DNA of 64,000 bases from JBOHUC01 sp050733935 (lineage in GTDB: Bacteria > Eisenbacteria > RBG-16-71-46 > DASYSL01), in assembly GCA_050733935.1 (NCBI GenBank), contig JBOHUC010000093.1:1-64000 (forward strand), read 5' to 3'. The translations under genes and the position numbers were made by a program. Under the pieces are notes generated by a model. That model did not search any database, was not told the origin of the DNA, and worked only from the letters and a program-made list of their open reading frames with translations. This document shows, in pieces, positions 19,486 through 28,650 of this stretch (positions are counted from its first letter, which is position 1; every line of letters starts with the position of its first letter).

Positions 19486-20679
19486 CTAGCGGCCGCGGCG
19501 GAGGATCTTCTCGAAGAAGCCCTTCCCCGCCTTCTCGTCTTCCAGAATCGGGGCTTCGAGACCCGCCAGGGCGGAGGCGAGCTGGTCGTAGCTCCGGGTG
19601 ACATCGGCTTCCGTGTCGATTTCAGCCACCGGCATCCCGGCGTTGATGGCGTCGCTCATGTTCGCGTAGTCGTTCGGGATCCGCCAGAACACCGGGTAGT
19701 GGAGCGCTTCTTCGAGCTGCTCGATCCCGATGTCCTTTTGCGGCAGGTACCGATTGACCACGAGTCGGACCTTTTCCTGGTCACGCAAGTAGCCCAGCTG
19801 TCGAAACACGTCGAGGCAACGCTGGGCGCCGCGGATCGACGGGAGGTTCAAGAGCACGACCACGAGGATCTGGTCGGCCGCGTCGAACACCTCCAGGTTC
19901 ACGTCGGAGAAGCCGTGTCCGTTGTCGACCACCACGAACGGGAACGAATCCCGCATCGTGGAGAGAATCTCGTTCACGCGGGCCGGCTTCACGACTTCGG
20001 TCTGCTCCGGCCGCTCGGGGCCGGCGAGCACGTACACGCCGGTCCCGTGCTTGACCAGAGCGCCCGTGATCTGCGCCGAGTCGATCCGGCCGCCGGCCGA
20101 GCAGACGTCGGCGATCGTCTTCGCGGGGCGCGCATTGAGGAAGATGCTCACGTCCCCGGCCTGAATGTCGAGGTCCGCGAGCGCGACTTCCTTCTGCGTG
20201 ACCCGGGCCAGTGCGACGGCCAGGTTCACGGCGACGGACGTCGTTCCGACGCCGCCCTTGTTGCTGAACGTCGCGATGACCTTGCCGCGTCCGCCGCCGC
20301 TCCGATCCGCGATGCGGAGGAGCTTGTCGACGGCCGAGGCGAGCTCGGCGTTCGCCACCGGGCGGGCCAGGAACTCTTTCGCGCCTGCGCGCATCGCGCG
20401 CAGGATCGTGTTGGGTGCCGTATCCGCCGACGTGATGAAGATCGCCGTCGATGGGTGCTCCAGGTGAAACCGCTCCGCGGCGGCCAGCGCCTCGTCGAGC
20501 GGCTTCGCCTCGACGAAGAGCAGGGTGGGGCGGACCTGGCGAGCCAGCTTCATCCCGAGGGCCAGGTTGTCGGCGTCGGCCTCGACCTTGATCCCGGGGA
20601 GGGAGCGAAGCTGCGTGATCAGCGACTGCCGGGACGAATCCTCCGAGTCGATGATGACCGCAGTGAACTGTTGCGTCAC
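19486..20679 (-). CDS. cpaE: Tad localisation protein CpaE/TadZ (receiver-like plus ParA/MinD ATPase)
   Basis: Positions the Tad apparatus, typically at a pole. Residues 1-125 are a receiver-like fold, but the phosphoacceptor position reads FVEAKP (Glu instead of Asp), so it is probably a pseudo-receiver, as in many CpaE/TadZ proteins. Residues about 133-385 are a MinD/ParA-type ATPase with a deviant Walker A KGGVGTTS (141-148) and LADLDIQAGDVSIFL. The usual signature lysine is kept (first K of the motif). The GTG start has GGAGG upstream. Confidence 0.9.
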   Translation of the reverse strand: MTQQFTAVIIDSEDSSRQSLITQLRSLPGIKVEADADNLALGMKLARQVRPTLLFVEAKPLDEALAAAERFHLEHPSTAIFITSADTAPNTILRAMRAGAKEFLARPVANAELASAVDKLLRIADRSGGGRGKVIATFSNKGGVGTTSVAVNLAVALARVTQKEVALADLDIQAGDVSIFLNARPAKTIADVCSAGGRIDSAQITGALVKHGTGVYVLAGPERPEQTEVVKPARVNEILSTMRDSFPFVVVDNGHGFSDVNLEVFDAADQILVVVLLNLPSIRGAQRCLDVFRQLGYLRDQEKVRLVVNRYLPQKDIGIEQLEEALHYPVFWRIPNDYANMSDAINAGMPVAEIDTEADVTRSYDQLASALAGLEAPILEDEKAGKGFFEKILRRGR

Positions 20680-20775
20680 GCCGCGCCCTCCTGGCCAGTC
20701 TGCGAATCCGGCCCCCCATCAAGGGAGGCCGGATCGGCGAATCCCTATGACTCCACGATTCCCGTTATCGGCGCC

Positions 20776-22026
20776 TCACGGGTTCGGGATGAGCGACAGA
20801 TCGAACGTGAAGTTCCCCACGTTCTGGCCCGGCGGGCACGGATCGCCCTTGCCCCGGACCTTGAGGAACCGCCCGACGACCTCGTTGCCGTTCATGCGCT
20901 CCATGAAGAACGCCGCCACCTTCGCGACCTTGAGCGTGCTCGGCCGGCCGCTGTGGATCGGGAAGCGCGGATCGTGGATCGGAATGAGCACGATGCGCGG
21001 GCTGATCGCATAGTCCGAGTTGATGACGGACAGCGTCGTCGGATCCCACTCCGCGTTCGGGTCCTTCGCGATGAGGTCCAGCATGCCCTGACGGGTCGGG
21101 CCGACCATGTTGCCCGGCTCGGTCGCGAGGATGTCCCCCGGAGCGATCGGCGACTCGTTACAGTTCGCGATGTTCCAGCGGTACTGGTTGGCGCCCGGGA
21201 TCGGATCGCCGCGGTTGATCGGCGGCAGGTCGACGGCCCAGTACTGGCCCGGCTGCGGCTTGCTGTCGTTGTTCGCCTTGAGCGTGAGCAGGAGGCCGAT
21301 GTCGCCATCCGGGCCGGCGAGCGTGTTGCCCGCGACCGGATCCGGGACGTAGCCCGTGAGCAGCGGATGATACGGCTCCGAGTCGAACGTGCCGTTGCCG
21401 TTGCCGTCGGTGTACGGCTCGCCGATGTCGTAATTCATGTTGCCGTTTACGTCGGTGTAGTCCTCGAAGTCGTAGTAGCCGTTGTTGCGCCACGCCGGGT
21501 AGCCGGCGATCGTCGCGTTGTCGTCCCAGCGATCCGGGATCGACCACGGCTTGACACACGTCACGTTGCAGGTCGCGCCGCAGCGCGCCGTCCCGGTCGC
21601 CGTCACCAGCGCATCGCGAATGCGCGGTCCGAGCAGGTCCACCATGTTGTAGAAGTACTGCGAGGTGTTGCTGAACGTCGTGACCGTGACCGTGTTGTCG
21701 TTCATGCCCGCGTCCGGGTCGCCGCCCGAGAGCGTGATGATCGCACGGCCCATGTCGACGGGCACGGCCGCGGCCTGCAGCGCGTTGTTCGCGCCGCCGA
21801 CCTGACGGGCGCGCGTGCGCACGTCCTCGGCCGGAGCCGCCGCGTTCTCGCAGTACACCGACGCGCCGGCAAGCGCCGCCGCGTCAGCCGCATTCTGGAG
21901 CTGCGTCCGGGTCACCAGGATGCGGCCGACGTCGATCGTCAGCATGCCGAACGCCGCGAGGACGGCGAACGACAACGCCACCATGATGAGGACGTTCCCC
22001 TTGTCGTGCTTCCAGGATTGGCGCAT
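20776..22026 (-). CDS. TadG-like pilus-associated protein
   Basis: About 416 residues with an N-terminal prepilin-like TadE/TadG segment (DKGNVLIMVALSFAVLAAFGMLTIDVGR) and the following QLQNAADAAALAGAS helix, diagnostic of TadG-type pseudopilin-like proteins (DUF2134). The large periplasmic part has many Asp/Asn-rich turns (DVNGNMNYDIGEPYTDGNGN) that may bind calcium (inference). Cys pairs CGATCNVTCV suggest a disulfide. It lies between the secretin and CpaE genes. Confidence 0.85.
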   Translation of the reverse strand: MRQSWKHDKGNVLIMVALSFAVLAAFGMLTIDVGRILVTRTQLQNAADAAALAGASVYCENAAAPAEDVRTRARQVGGANNALQAAAVPVDMGRAIITLSGGDPDAGMNDNTVTVTTFSNTSQYFYNMVDLLGPRIRDALVTATGTARCGATCNVTCVKPWSIPDRWDDNATIAGYPAWRNNGYYDFEDYTDVNGNMNYDIGEPYTDGNGNGTFDSEPYHPLLTGYVPDPVAGNTLAGPDGDIGLLLTLKANNDSKPQPGQYWAVDLPPINRGDPIPGANQYRWNIANCNESPIAPGDILATEPGNMVGPTRQGMLDLIAKDPNAEWDPTTLSVINSDYAISPRIVLIPIHDPRFPIHSGRPSTLKVAKVAAFFMERMNGNEVVGRFLKVRGKGDPCPPGQNVGNFTFDLSLIPNP

Positions 22027-22055
22027 ACGTCGCCTTGCTTTCTGCGGAAGGTCCG

Positions 22056-23198
22056 CTAGTTCTCGTTCTCCTTCACCTTCATCGGGTTCGGCAGCGCCGG
22101 GACCTCGTTCGCTTCGAGCGGCCGAATGATGCGCGGTGAGACCAGAACGACCAGTTCTTGTTCCGTGATCTGTTCGCGCGTGTTCTTGAACAAGTACCCG
22201 ATCAACGGGATGTTCTTCAGGAGCGGAATCCCGGTGTCGTTCTTCTGGACCTCCGTGTTCGTGAGGCCTCCGATCACCAAACTCTGGCCGTCCTTGAGCT
22301 CCACCACCGTGTCCACGCGGCGCGTGCGGAACGCCGGGATCAGGAAGCCCGAGATCACGACCGCATTGCTGAAGTCGGGCTGGCTCACCTCCGGCACGAC
22401 CCGGAGGTTGATGATCCCCGAGTCGATCACCGTCGGCTCGAAGTCCAGCTTGACGCCGAACTCCTTGAACTCGACGTTGATCGACGTGTTTCCCGTTCCG
22501 GCCGACTGCACGATCGGAATCGGGATCTCACCGCCGGCGAGGAAGCGAGCCTTCTCGCCGTTCACCGCGACCAGGTTCGGGCTCGCGAGCGTCTTGAGCG
22601 TCCCGTCCGCCTCGAGCGCGCGCACCACGGCGCCGATCTCGCGGTCCCCGGAGAGGGACGTGTACTTGAAGGCCGCCGTCACCCGCTCACCGAGCGGGTC
22701 GCGCAGGATCGGAATCCGGGCCTGCACCACGTTGCCGCCGAAGAACCCGACTGTGGCCGAGCCCTCGATCCGGCGGCTGTTCAGCATGCTCACGAAGAAG
22801 TCGAACCCGAGCTCCTTCAGCCGCTGCCGGTTCACCTCGGCGACCTTGACGTTCAACACGACCTGGTTGAAGCCGGTGCCGCTGTGGACCACCACCTCGT
22901 ACGTCTGGTAGCGGTTGCCCTTGCTCCAGACGACCAGCGAAGTCGTGCCGATCTTCTTGGCGTTGAGGAGAAGCTGGCGAGAGGTGGCCACGACCACGTC
23001 GGCAACCCGGTCATCGGCGATCGACACGGTGCCGATCGAATCGGGCACCGAGAGAACGGCCGAGCGTCCGAGCAAGATGCGAACCTTTTGCGGTTCCTGC
23101 GCCAGCGCCGTGCCCGTGTACGCGAGCACGGTCAGCAAGGACGCAAGGCCCAGACTCACCGCGAGCTTCCTTCTCAACCCCTCAGGCAACGGCCACAT
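22056..23198 (-). CDS. cpaC: Tad secretin CpaC/RcpA
   Basis: Outer-membrane secretin ring for Flp pilus export, 380 residues. Start set at the ATG with AAGGAGG 6 nt upstream, which gives a signal peptide (KLAVSLGLASLLTVLAYTGTALA). Pilus formation N domain at about 35-110 (VLSVPDSIGTVSIADDRVADVVV) and BON-like region, then the secretin domain at about 160-350 (VVNGEKARFLAGGEIPIPI, GQSLVIGGLTN, PLIGYLFKN, LVVLVSPRII). The last two are classical secretin signatures. It follows cpaB by about 100 bases, which hold a hairpin. Confidence 0.93.
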   Translation of the reverse strand: MWPLPEGLRRKLAVSLGLASLLTVLAYTGTALAQEPQKVRILLGRSAVLSVPDSIGTVSIADDRVADVVVATSRQLLLNAKKIGTTSLVVWSKGNRYQTYEVVVHSGTGFNQVVLNVKVAEVNRQRLKELGFDFFVSMLNSRRIEGSATVGFFGGNVVQARIPILRDPLGERVTAAFKYTSLSGDREIGAVVRALEADGTLKTLASPNLVAVNGEKARFLAGGEIPIPIVQSAGTGNTSINVEFKEFGVKLDFEPTVIDSGIINLRVVPEVSQPDFSNAVVISGFLIPAFRTRRVDTVVELKDGQSLVIGGLTNTEVQKNDTGIPLLKNIPLIGYLFKNTREQITEQELVVLVSPRIIRPLEANEVPALPNPMKVKENEN

Positions 23199-23272
23199 GA
23201 GGCGCCTCCTTGGCTTTTTTTGACCCGATGGCTTGGGACCAGAGTCATCGGCGCAAGGCCGAGACGAGACGA

Positions 23273-23292
23273 GAGCCCCCTCGCGGGGGCTC
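23273..23292 (-). terminator. Intercistronic hairpin between cpaB and cpaC
   Basis: On the minus strand GAGCCCCC-GCGA-GGGGGCTC forms a perfect 8-bp stem with a GNRA-type loop, directly after the cpaB stop. No T-run follows, so partial termination or mRNA stabilisation within the Tad operon is more likely than a full stop. Confidence 0.5.
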
Positions 23293-23298
23293 GCGCGT

Positions 23299-24183
23299 TT
23301 ACTTGTCGGCGTTTGCGGGAATCTTCTCCTCCTGTTTGCCGGCCCGGATGACGGTGACCTTCGGCGGCTTCGCCGGCTCCGCCGGCGGCGCCGGGACATC
23401 GCGATAGACAACTCTCGGGGCAGACGCCCGGGCGCGCGGCGGTCCCGCGACGGGGGGGCGCTTGCCGATCAGCTCGTTCGTGTTCGCCGCCGCGAGCGCG
23501 CTCAGCGTGTCGGCGTCCTCGGGGTTCCTGAGCGTCAGGTGGATGCGCCCTTCGTGCATCGCGAGGGCCATCTTCTGCGCGGCCGGCGGATCCACGAGCA
23601 GCGTGACCGTCTGCAGATCGGTGTTCGGCTTGTTCTCCTGATCCTTCTGCTCGGTCTTCACACCGGCAGCCAGCACTTCGATGTTCTGCAGGATCGTCTG
23701 CGTGAACGCCTGGTCGGTCGCGCCGCCGGTGCTCGTGCGGTCGATCGTGACCAGCACGTCGACGCGGTCGCCGGGAACCACGAACCCGCTCACCGAGGAG
23801 ACCAGGTTCACGGTCACGGACGAGGCGCGCATGGCCGGCCGGACCATCATGGAGAGGCCGCCGCCGATGGTCGAGAGCTTGCTCGAGAGCACCGGCTCCT
23901 TCGCAGCAAGGAAGATCTTGGTGGTCTGGCCTTCGACCGAGTCGAGGCTCGAGTAGGCGTTCGGCGGAACGCTGTCCTTCGGATAATTCACGACCTTGAG
24001 CATGTTCCGCTCGAGCTTCGTGCCGAACGTGAGGTCGTTTGCCGCAACGACCACCGGCCGCGTCTGCCGCGCGGTGACGTTGGCGGCGCTCTGCTGGTTC
24101 AGGTAGAGGAACACCACCGCCGCTGCAGCCAGGCCCAGGACGACGGCCAGGATGAGAAACGGTCCTCCCCGATTCTGTGCCAC
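23299..24183 (-). CDS. cpaB: Flp pilus assembly protein CpaB/RcpC
   Basis: Periplasmic, inner-membrane-anchored Tad component, 294 residues. The N-terminal TM is FLILAVVLGLAAAAVVFLYL. The SAF domain at about 43-105 (PVVVAANDLTFGTKLERNML) is followed by the RcpC/CpaB-specific region (GFVVPGDRVDVLVT, QNIEVLAAG, TVTLLVDPPAAQKMALAM). The C-terminal tail is Pro/Ala/Lys-rich and probably disordered. The GTG start follows GAGGAGG. Confidence 0.92.
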   Translation of the reverse strand: MAQNRGGPFLILAVVLGLAAAAVVFLYLNQQSAANVTARQTRPVVVAANDLTFGTKLERNMLKVVNYPKDSVPPNAYSSLDSVEGQTTKIFLAAKEPVLSSKLSTIGGGLSMMVRPAMRASSVTVNLVSSVSGFVVPGDRVDVLVTIDRTSTGGATDQAFTQTILQNIEVLAAGVKTEQKDQENKPNTDLQTVTLLVDPPAAQKMALAMHEGRIHLTLRNPEDADTLSALAAANTNELIGKRPPVAGPPRARASAPRVVYRDVPAPPAEPAKPPKVTVIRAGKQEEKIPANADK

Positions 24184-24312
24184 GACAACCTCCTCGTTGA
24201 CCGGACCTCGTGTCCGGGGGACCTCGGCCCTACTCGAACATCACGACTGACATCCCTGCAAGAACATCCTGAGCCGCTGAAAACGGCAGAGCCTGCGAAC
24301 CTCGGACGTCCC

Positions 24313-24759
24313 CTAGAACGTCTCGGCCCGCATGACCGTCTGCGCGTTGATCGTGAGCCCGCGCGGGCCCACCGTCGCACTTCCGTCGGCGTTCGCAGGC
24401 ATCGGGCCCGCGAACACCCACACGAACGGCCGCGAGGCGGTCGCGCGGACGACCGTGTTGCCGTCCACCACGTCCACCGCGCAGTTGACCGTCGGGACCG
24501 GGGCCGAAACCATGTTGGCCGCGGTCAGGAAGGTCGTCATGGCGGCTTCGCCGTCCGCTACGGCCGACGCGCCGGGGGAAACGACCGCGATCCGGGCCCC
24601 CTCGCGGGTGGCCTGGGCGAGAACGTTGTAGGTCCACAGCGCCCGGCCAAACTCGGTGATCATGAGCATGACCACCAGTAACATCGGCAGGACGAGGGCA
24701 AACTCAACCAGCGACTGTCCCCGTGAGTCGCGGGCGAGATGTCGGGCGCTTCGGTTCAT
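24313..24759 (-). CDS. tadE: TadE-like pseudopilin
   Basis: 148-residue minor pilin-like protein. The TadE signature RGQSLVEFALVLPMLLVVMLMITEFGRALW combines a prepilin-type Glu with a hydrophobic helix. The following helix ATREGARIAVV and a short periplasmic domain are typical. It would be processed by the peptidase encoded immediately upstream, with which it shares a 4-bp ATGA overlap. Confidence 0.9.
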   Translation of the reverse strand: MNRSARHLARDSRGQSLVEFALVLPMLLVVMLMITEFGRALWTYNVLAQATREGARIAVVSPGASAVADGEAAMTTFLTAANMVSAPVPTVNCAVDVVDGNTVVRATASRPFVWVFAGPMPANADGSATVGPRGLTINAQTVMRAETF

Positions 24760-25295
24760 GAGCCACCTCGGTACAGATACTGGGCCGTCACACCCAGAGC
24801 GATTGCCAGGGCATACGGCATGTAGTCCTCGCCCGTGGCATTGAGTTCATCCGCCTTTGGCAGGCGGCGCGTCAACACGATGCACTTCATAAGCTCCCAC
24901 GTGCGCCGCAGCATCCGGGGCAGCGTGCCCTTCCCCCCGCTGTGAATGACGGCCAGAACGCCGCCCATGACGCAGGTGAAAAGGCCGATCCAGAACACGT
25001 GGACCACGCCCAGCAGGGCTCCGAGCCCCGCCATCAGCTTGACGTCGCCGGCTCCCATCGCGCCGACCATCATGGCGATGAGGAAGAGGCCGAGACCGAC
25101 CGCCAGCCCGAGCCCGGAGGCCCCGAGGCCCGTCCACCCGCCGACGATGCCGTTGGCCACCAGGGCCAGGCCCGCCAGGGGGAAGGTCAGGGCGTTTGGG
25201 ATCCGCCGGCTCTTCAGGTCGATCGCCGAGGCCACGGCTACCGCGGCGAAGGCGATCCACCAGCCCCATGTCGATTCACCGAGGGGCGTCCTCAC
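24756..25295 (-). CDS. cpaA: Type IV prepilin peptidase CpaA/TadV (A24 family)
   Basis: Membrane aspartyl protease that processes Flp and TadE-like pilins. It is 179 residues, usual for the short non-methylating TadV class. The catalytic Asp residues lie in AIDLKSRRIPNALTFPL and GAMGAGDVKLM. About five to six TM helices are visible. It is translationally coupled to tadE (ATGA). Confidence 0.92.
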   Translation of the reverse strand: MRTPLGESTWGWWIAFAAVAVASAIDLKSRRIPNALTFPLAGLALVANGIVGGWTGLGASGLGLAVGLGLFLIAMMVGAMGAGDVKLMAGLGALLGVVHVFWIGLFTCVMGGVLAVIHSGGKGTLPRMLRRTWELMKCIVLTRRLPKADELNATGEDYMPYALAIALGVTAQYLYRGGS

Positions 25296-25456
25296 AAGCG
25301 TGTCGAGCAGCTTTGACCCCTTTCCTCGGCGTGAGTCGACTCCGTTCGCGTCCCCGCCAGGCGACCCCCCGGTCGGGGCCAGGCCTCACGGGCCCGGCCC
25401 CCCGGGGTCTCTTCACGAACGTCCGTGGTCGAAGCGGACGATCGTTCTACGCGGAT

Positions 25457-25615
25457 TTACAGCGCCGCGTCGATCGTGCCCCACACGGCCTTGATCTTGT
25501 TGCCGAGGGCCGTCAGAGCGAGGATCGAGACGATCGAAAGCAGGGCGGCGAGGAGCGCGTACTCGACGAGGTCCTGGCCTTCCTCACGGACGATGAAGTT
25601 CTTGAGAGCCTGCAT
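25457..25615 (-). CDS. flp: Flp-type major pilin
   Basis: 52-residue Flp/Fap pilin. The processing site with +5 Glu lies in REEGQDLVEYALLAALLSIV, the diagnostic G-x(4)-EY motif followed by one hydrophobic helix. Start ATG has AAAAGGAG 9 nt upstream; the longer frame is not coding. It is first gene of the Tad operon and 162 bases before tadV, a spacing that commonly lets the pilin be expressed more strongly. Confidence 0.95.
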   Translation of the reverse strand: MQALKNFIVREEGQDLVEYALLAALLSIVSILALTALGNKIKAVWGTIDAAL

Positions 25616-25796
25616 GGTTTCGGACTCCTTTTGCGGTTTCCCGCAGACGCATCCGGAACGCCGCCGGTGGTCTCGGGTGACCCTTGAGGCTTGAGCAACG
25701 GACACGGGGCACCTCTGACACGAAAAGCCGGATCGCAGCCCCCTGCGACCCACGCACGGTCCAGCGACCGAGCGAGCGTCAGGCTCCCTCCAACTC

Positions 25797-25812
25797 TGCA
25801 AGGGGTATGCCC
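25797..25812 (-). promoter_or_regulatory. Sigma-54 (-24/-12) promoter of the Tad operon
   Basis: Minus strand reads GGGCATACCCCTTGCA. Against TGGCACGNNNNTTGCW it keeps the invariant GG and GC at the required spacing and the TTGCA box. It lies about 180 bases upstream of the flp start, on the same strand. An NtrC-type activator is encoded elsewhere in this window. Confidence 0.7.
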
Positions 25813-25845
25813 GGTGCGGGTCCGGAGCCCCTGCATCCGTCATCG

Positions 25846-25869
25846 TCCCGTCCAAATAGATGGACGGGA
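25846..25869. promoter_or_regulatory. Dyad, candidate enhancer-binding site upstream of the sigma-54 promoter
   Basis: TCCCGTCCA (25846-25854) and TGGACGGGA (25861-25869) are perfect 9-bp inverted arms with 6 bases between. It sits about 35 bases upstream of the -24 box, where a bacterial enhancer-binding protein could act. A second copy was not seen nearby. Confidence 0.55.
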
Positions 25870-26261
25870 AGAACTTGGCCGGGGTGCTCAGTGCCGTGCA
25901 AGACGCCGCGCGAAGCGAGAAGACGGTGCAGGATGCGCGCGCGATCGGGGCAGATTCCCCAGCCGCGGGGGGAAAAAGCGCAAAACTTTTGCTGTGGGAG
26001 AGGATAAGGCGGGACGAGACGACCCGGACCTGGCGGGTTTTGGCTCCAGTCCCCCCGCTCTCTCCGCAGAGCCTTCACGCAGGGGTCCGCGCCATGGATG
26101 GCCCGGTCGTTCACGTCTTCCTTGAAGGTGGAGGCACGATAGCAGAGCCCCCTGCGACTTGCAATCATTCGGCAGGGCGAAGCGCAAGACCTGCGAAAAG
26201 CGCCGGTCCAAAAATGGCCTTGGGGCGGTTCGGGAGCTTTCGGGGGCGGTTCGGGTGCGGA
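25870..26261. other. Intergenic region between nadE and the Tad promoter
   Basis: No gene supported. An open frame crossing it on the plus strand is antisense to nadE at its far end and has no ribosome site. A mildly AT-rich run (about 25976-25995, with AAAAACTTTT-like content) is the only local feature. Confidence 0.4.
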
Positions 26262-28085
26262 TCACGCCCGGCGGGCGCGGGATCCGCGGGCCGAAGTGGT
26301 TGTTTTCTTGGTTTTTGGCTTTTCCGTGCGACGGAAACCGTGGCTGATCGGAAGCCTTCGGTCCCGCCCGAACGCCCGCGGCGTGACCTTGATCCCGGGC
26401 GGGGACTGCCGGCGCTTGTATTCGTTCCCGTCCACCATCCCGACGACCCGTTCGACGAGGTCGGGAAGGAGGCCTCCGGCGACCAGATCCTCGGGGGAAC
26501 GATCCTCTTCGACGTACGCCTCGAGGATCGGATCGAGCACCGCGTATGGTGGGAGCGCTTCGTCGTCGCGCTGTCCGGGACGGAGCTCGGCGGTCGGCGG
26601 ACGCGTGAGCGTCGACTCGGGAATCGGCGGGATCTCGCCGGCCTTCTGCGCGCGCTCGTTCCGGAAGCGCGAGAGCCCGTAGACCCGTAGCTTGGGAACG
26701 TCCTTGAGCACCGCGAAGCCGCCCGCGGTGTCACCGTAGAGCGTGTTGTAGCCAACCGACACCTCGCTCTTGTTGCCGGTCGTGAGCACGAGCCACCCGA
26801 ACTTGTTCGACAGCGCCATCAGGTAGTTGCCGCGGATGCGCGCCTGGATGTTCTCCTCGGTCGTATCGGGCCGCGCGCCCTTGAACGCGCCCGCGAGCGC
26901 TTTCTCGTAGGCCTCGAGCACGCCTCCGATCGGGATCGTGAGCAGGCGGATCCCGAGGCGGTGCGCGAGCTCCTTCGCATCGTCCTGGCTTCGCTCGGCC
27001 GTGAAGCGCGACGGCATGGACACTCCCATGACGCGCTCCTTCCCGAGCGCATCGACCGCGAGCGTCGCCGTGAGCGCCGAGTCGATGCCGCCGCTGAGAC
27101 CGAGCACCACGGTCTTGAAGCCGTTCTTCTTCACGTAGTCGGCGAGCCCGAGCGTGAGAGCTTCGTAGAGCTCGGCCGGGCCTTCGAGGTGCGGAGCGAT
27201 GCCGGGCGTGATCGGCGGACGCCGGCGCGCGGCCGGTCGCTTCTCGTACGGAAGCTCGATCCGGCGCACGGGCAGGAAGCCGCCGTTTTCGCTGTGGGGC
27301 GTGAGACCGTCGCGGCGTCTCGGGTCGTGCAGACGGGCGACGAACACGGATTCGAGGTCGAGGTCGGCGACGATCAGGTCCTCTTCGAACGCGCGCGCGC
27401 GGGCGAGCACGTCGCCCCGCTCGTCGAGCACGACCGATCCGCCGTCGAATACGAGCTCGTCCTGGCCGCCCACCTGGTTCACGAACGCCACCACCGCGAC
27501 GTTGTCCGCCGCGCGGGTCGCGAGCATGCGCTCGCGATTGCGGGTCTTGCCGCGGAAGAACGGCGAAGAGGAGATGCACACGAGGAGCTCGGCGCCGCCT
27601 TCGGCCGTCTGAACAACCGCGGGGCCGTCCGGGTACCACATGTCCTCGCACACGTTCACGCCGAACGTGATCGGCCCGTAGCCGAACACGAGCGGCTCGC
27701 GCCCGGCCTGGAAGTAGCGCTTTTCGTCGAAAACCGAGTAGTTCGGCAGGTGGTGCTTGTGGTAGACGCCCTGCACCCGCCCGCCCGCGATCACAGCCGC
27801 GGCGTTGAAGATGTCGTCGCGCCGGTCCGCGAAGCCCACCACGACGACCGAGCGGCGCACGTCGCCCGCGAGCTCGTCGAGGGCCTTCCGGTTCGCTTCG
27901 ATGAACTCGGACTTGAGGAGGAAGTCCTCGGCCGGATAGCCGGGAATCGTCTGCTCGGGAAACGCGACGATCTCGGCCCCAAGTGCTTCGGCGCGGGTGA
28001 TGGCGGCGCGGATGCGGGCGAGATTCCCGGGGAAGTCCCCGACGGTCGTGTTGATCTGCGCGAGTGCGATTCGGACGGTTCTCAT
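26262..28085 (-). CDS. nadE: Glutamine-dependent NAD+ synthetase
   Basis: Converts nicotinic acid adenine dinucleotide to NAD+ using glutamine and ATP; cytoplasmic last step of NAD synthesis. It is 607 residues. The N-terminal nitrilase-type glutaminase (about 1-270) has catalytic Glu44 (AFPEQTIPGY), Lys110 (VYHKHHLPNY) and Cys146 (GVNVCEDMW). The synthetase domain has PP-loop SGGIDSAL (331-338), followed by TTGNKSEVSVGYNTLYGD. The C-terminus ends in a Lys/Arg/Thr-rich tail. It stands alone with a possible -10 (TAGGAT) a few bases before the ATG. Confidence 0.95.
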   Translation of the reverse strand: MRTVRIALAQINTTVGDFPGNLARIRAAITRAEALGAEIVAFPEQTIPGYPAEDFLLKSEFIEANRKALDELAGDVRRSVVVVGFADRRDDIFNAAAVIAGGRVQGVYHKHHLPNYSVFDEKRYFQAGREPLVFGYGPITFGVNVCEDMWYPDGPAVVQTAEGGAELLVCISSSPFFRGKTRNRERMLATRAADNVAVVAFVNQVGGQDELVFDGGSVVLDERGDVLARARAFEEDLIVADLDLESVFVARLHDPRRRDGLTPHSENGGFLPVRRIELPYEKRPAARRRPPITPGIAPHLEGPAELYEALTLGLADYVKKNGFKTVVLGLSGGIDSALTATLAVDALGKERVMGVSMPSRFTAERSQDDAKELAHRLGIRLLTIPIGGVLEAYEKALAGAFKGARPDTTEENIQARIRGNYLMALSNKFGWLVLTTGNKSEVSVGYNTLYGDTAGGFAVLKDVPKLRVYGLSRFRNERAQKAGEIPPIPESTLTRPPTAELRPGQRDDEALPPYAVLDPILEAYVEEDRSPEDLVAGGLLPDLVERVVGMVDGNEYKRRQSPPGIKVTPRAFGRDRRLPISHGFRRTEKPKTKKTTTSARGSRARRA

Positions 28086-28597
28086 CGGCGCTATCCTATC
28101 CGTTGTGCTCGGAAAATCGAGGATGGATCCGCGAACCGCCTGCGGGAATGAGGGTTGGGCGGAATTGGCGGGTAACGCGACGGGCGCAGGATCTCTCCCG
28201 CGCCCGCGTCACATGCCGGATGTTGCCCTTCGACGTCCGTGTCGAACCGCCTTCCCTGGCTGACCGCACCCTCCCTGGCGCAGCTTCGAGTTTGGGCCGC
28301 CCTCCCTGCGTGATCACCCGGTCCTGCCCGTCCCCCTCGAGGAGACTCTGGCGGTCGAACCCTTTCGCACGAGCCGTGCCATGAGGCTCAGGGCCCGGTC
28401 GTCCCACCGGCCCAGGTGTGGCGGCGAGGGACATCTTTCGTGAATCGGCGAAGTTGCGTCGCCACGGTGCGGCCCGCCCGGAACTCGCAGGGCGTCCGCG
28501 CGCGCGCGTGCGACAGCTGGCGAATTGCATCCTGCGCGGGGGTCAGATGGGATCCGTGCGGAACGCAACCCGCCGACGAAGCCCGTGACGCCCATTT
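28086..28597. other. Intergenic region, no gene recognised
   Basis: About 510 bases between nadE and a lipoprotein gene. It should hold the nadE promoter at its left end (minus strand TAGGATA just before the start codon). Short open frames on both strands lack ribosome sites, recognisable domains or coding character. No stable structured-RNA motif was identified by eye. Confidence 0.4.
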
Positions 28598-28650
28598 CGT
28601 GACGTCTGGTGCGTGACGTCTGGTGCGTGAAGTCTAGTGTGTGACGTCCT
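28598..28650. repeat. 14-bp tandem repeat, about 3.8 copies
   Basis: Units CGTGACGTCTGGTG (28598-28611), the same (28612-28625), CGTGAAGTCTAGTG (28626-28639) and a partial TGTGACGTCCT. The array runs from the intergenic region into the last codons of the lipoprotein gene, whose TAG stop is inside unit 3. Confidence 0.8.

Noticed and set aside
18085..22059. A 1324-codon open frame on the plus strand opposite the Tad genes
   Set aside because: Shadow frame created by GC-rich codon bias; sequence is Arg/Asp/Val-rich without domains, and the opposite strand encodes full conserved Tad proteins.
25860..26690. 276-codon plus-strand frame between the Tad promoter and nadE
   Set aside because: Runs antisense into the conserved nadE C-terminus, lacks a ribosome site and has no recognisable domain.
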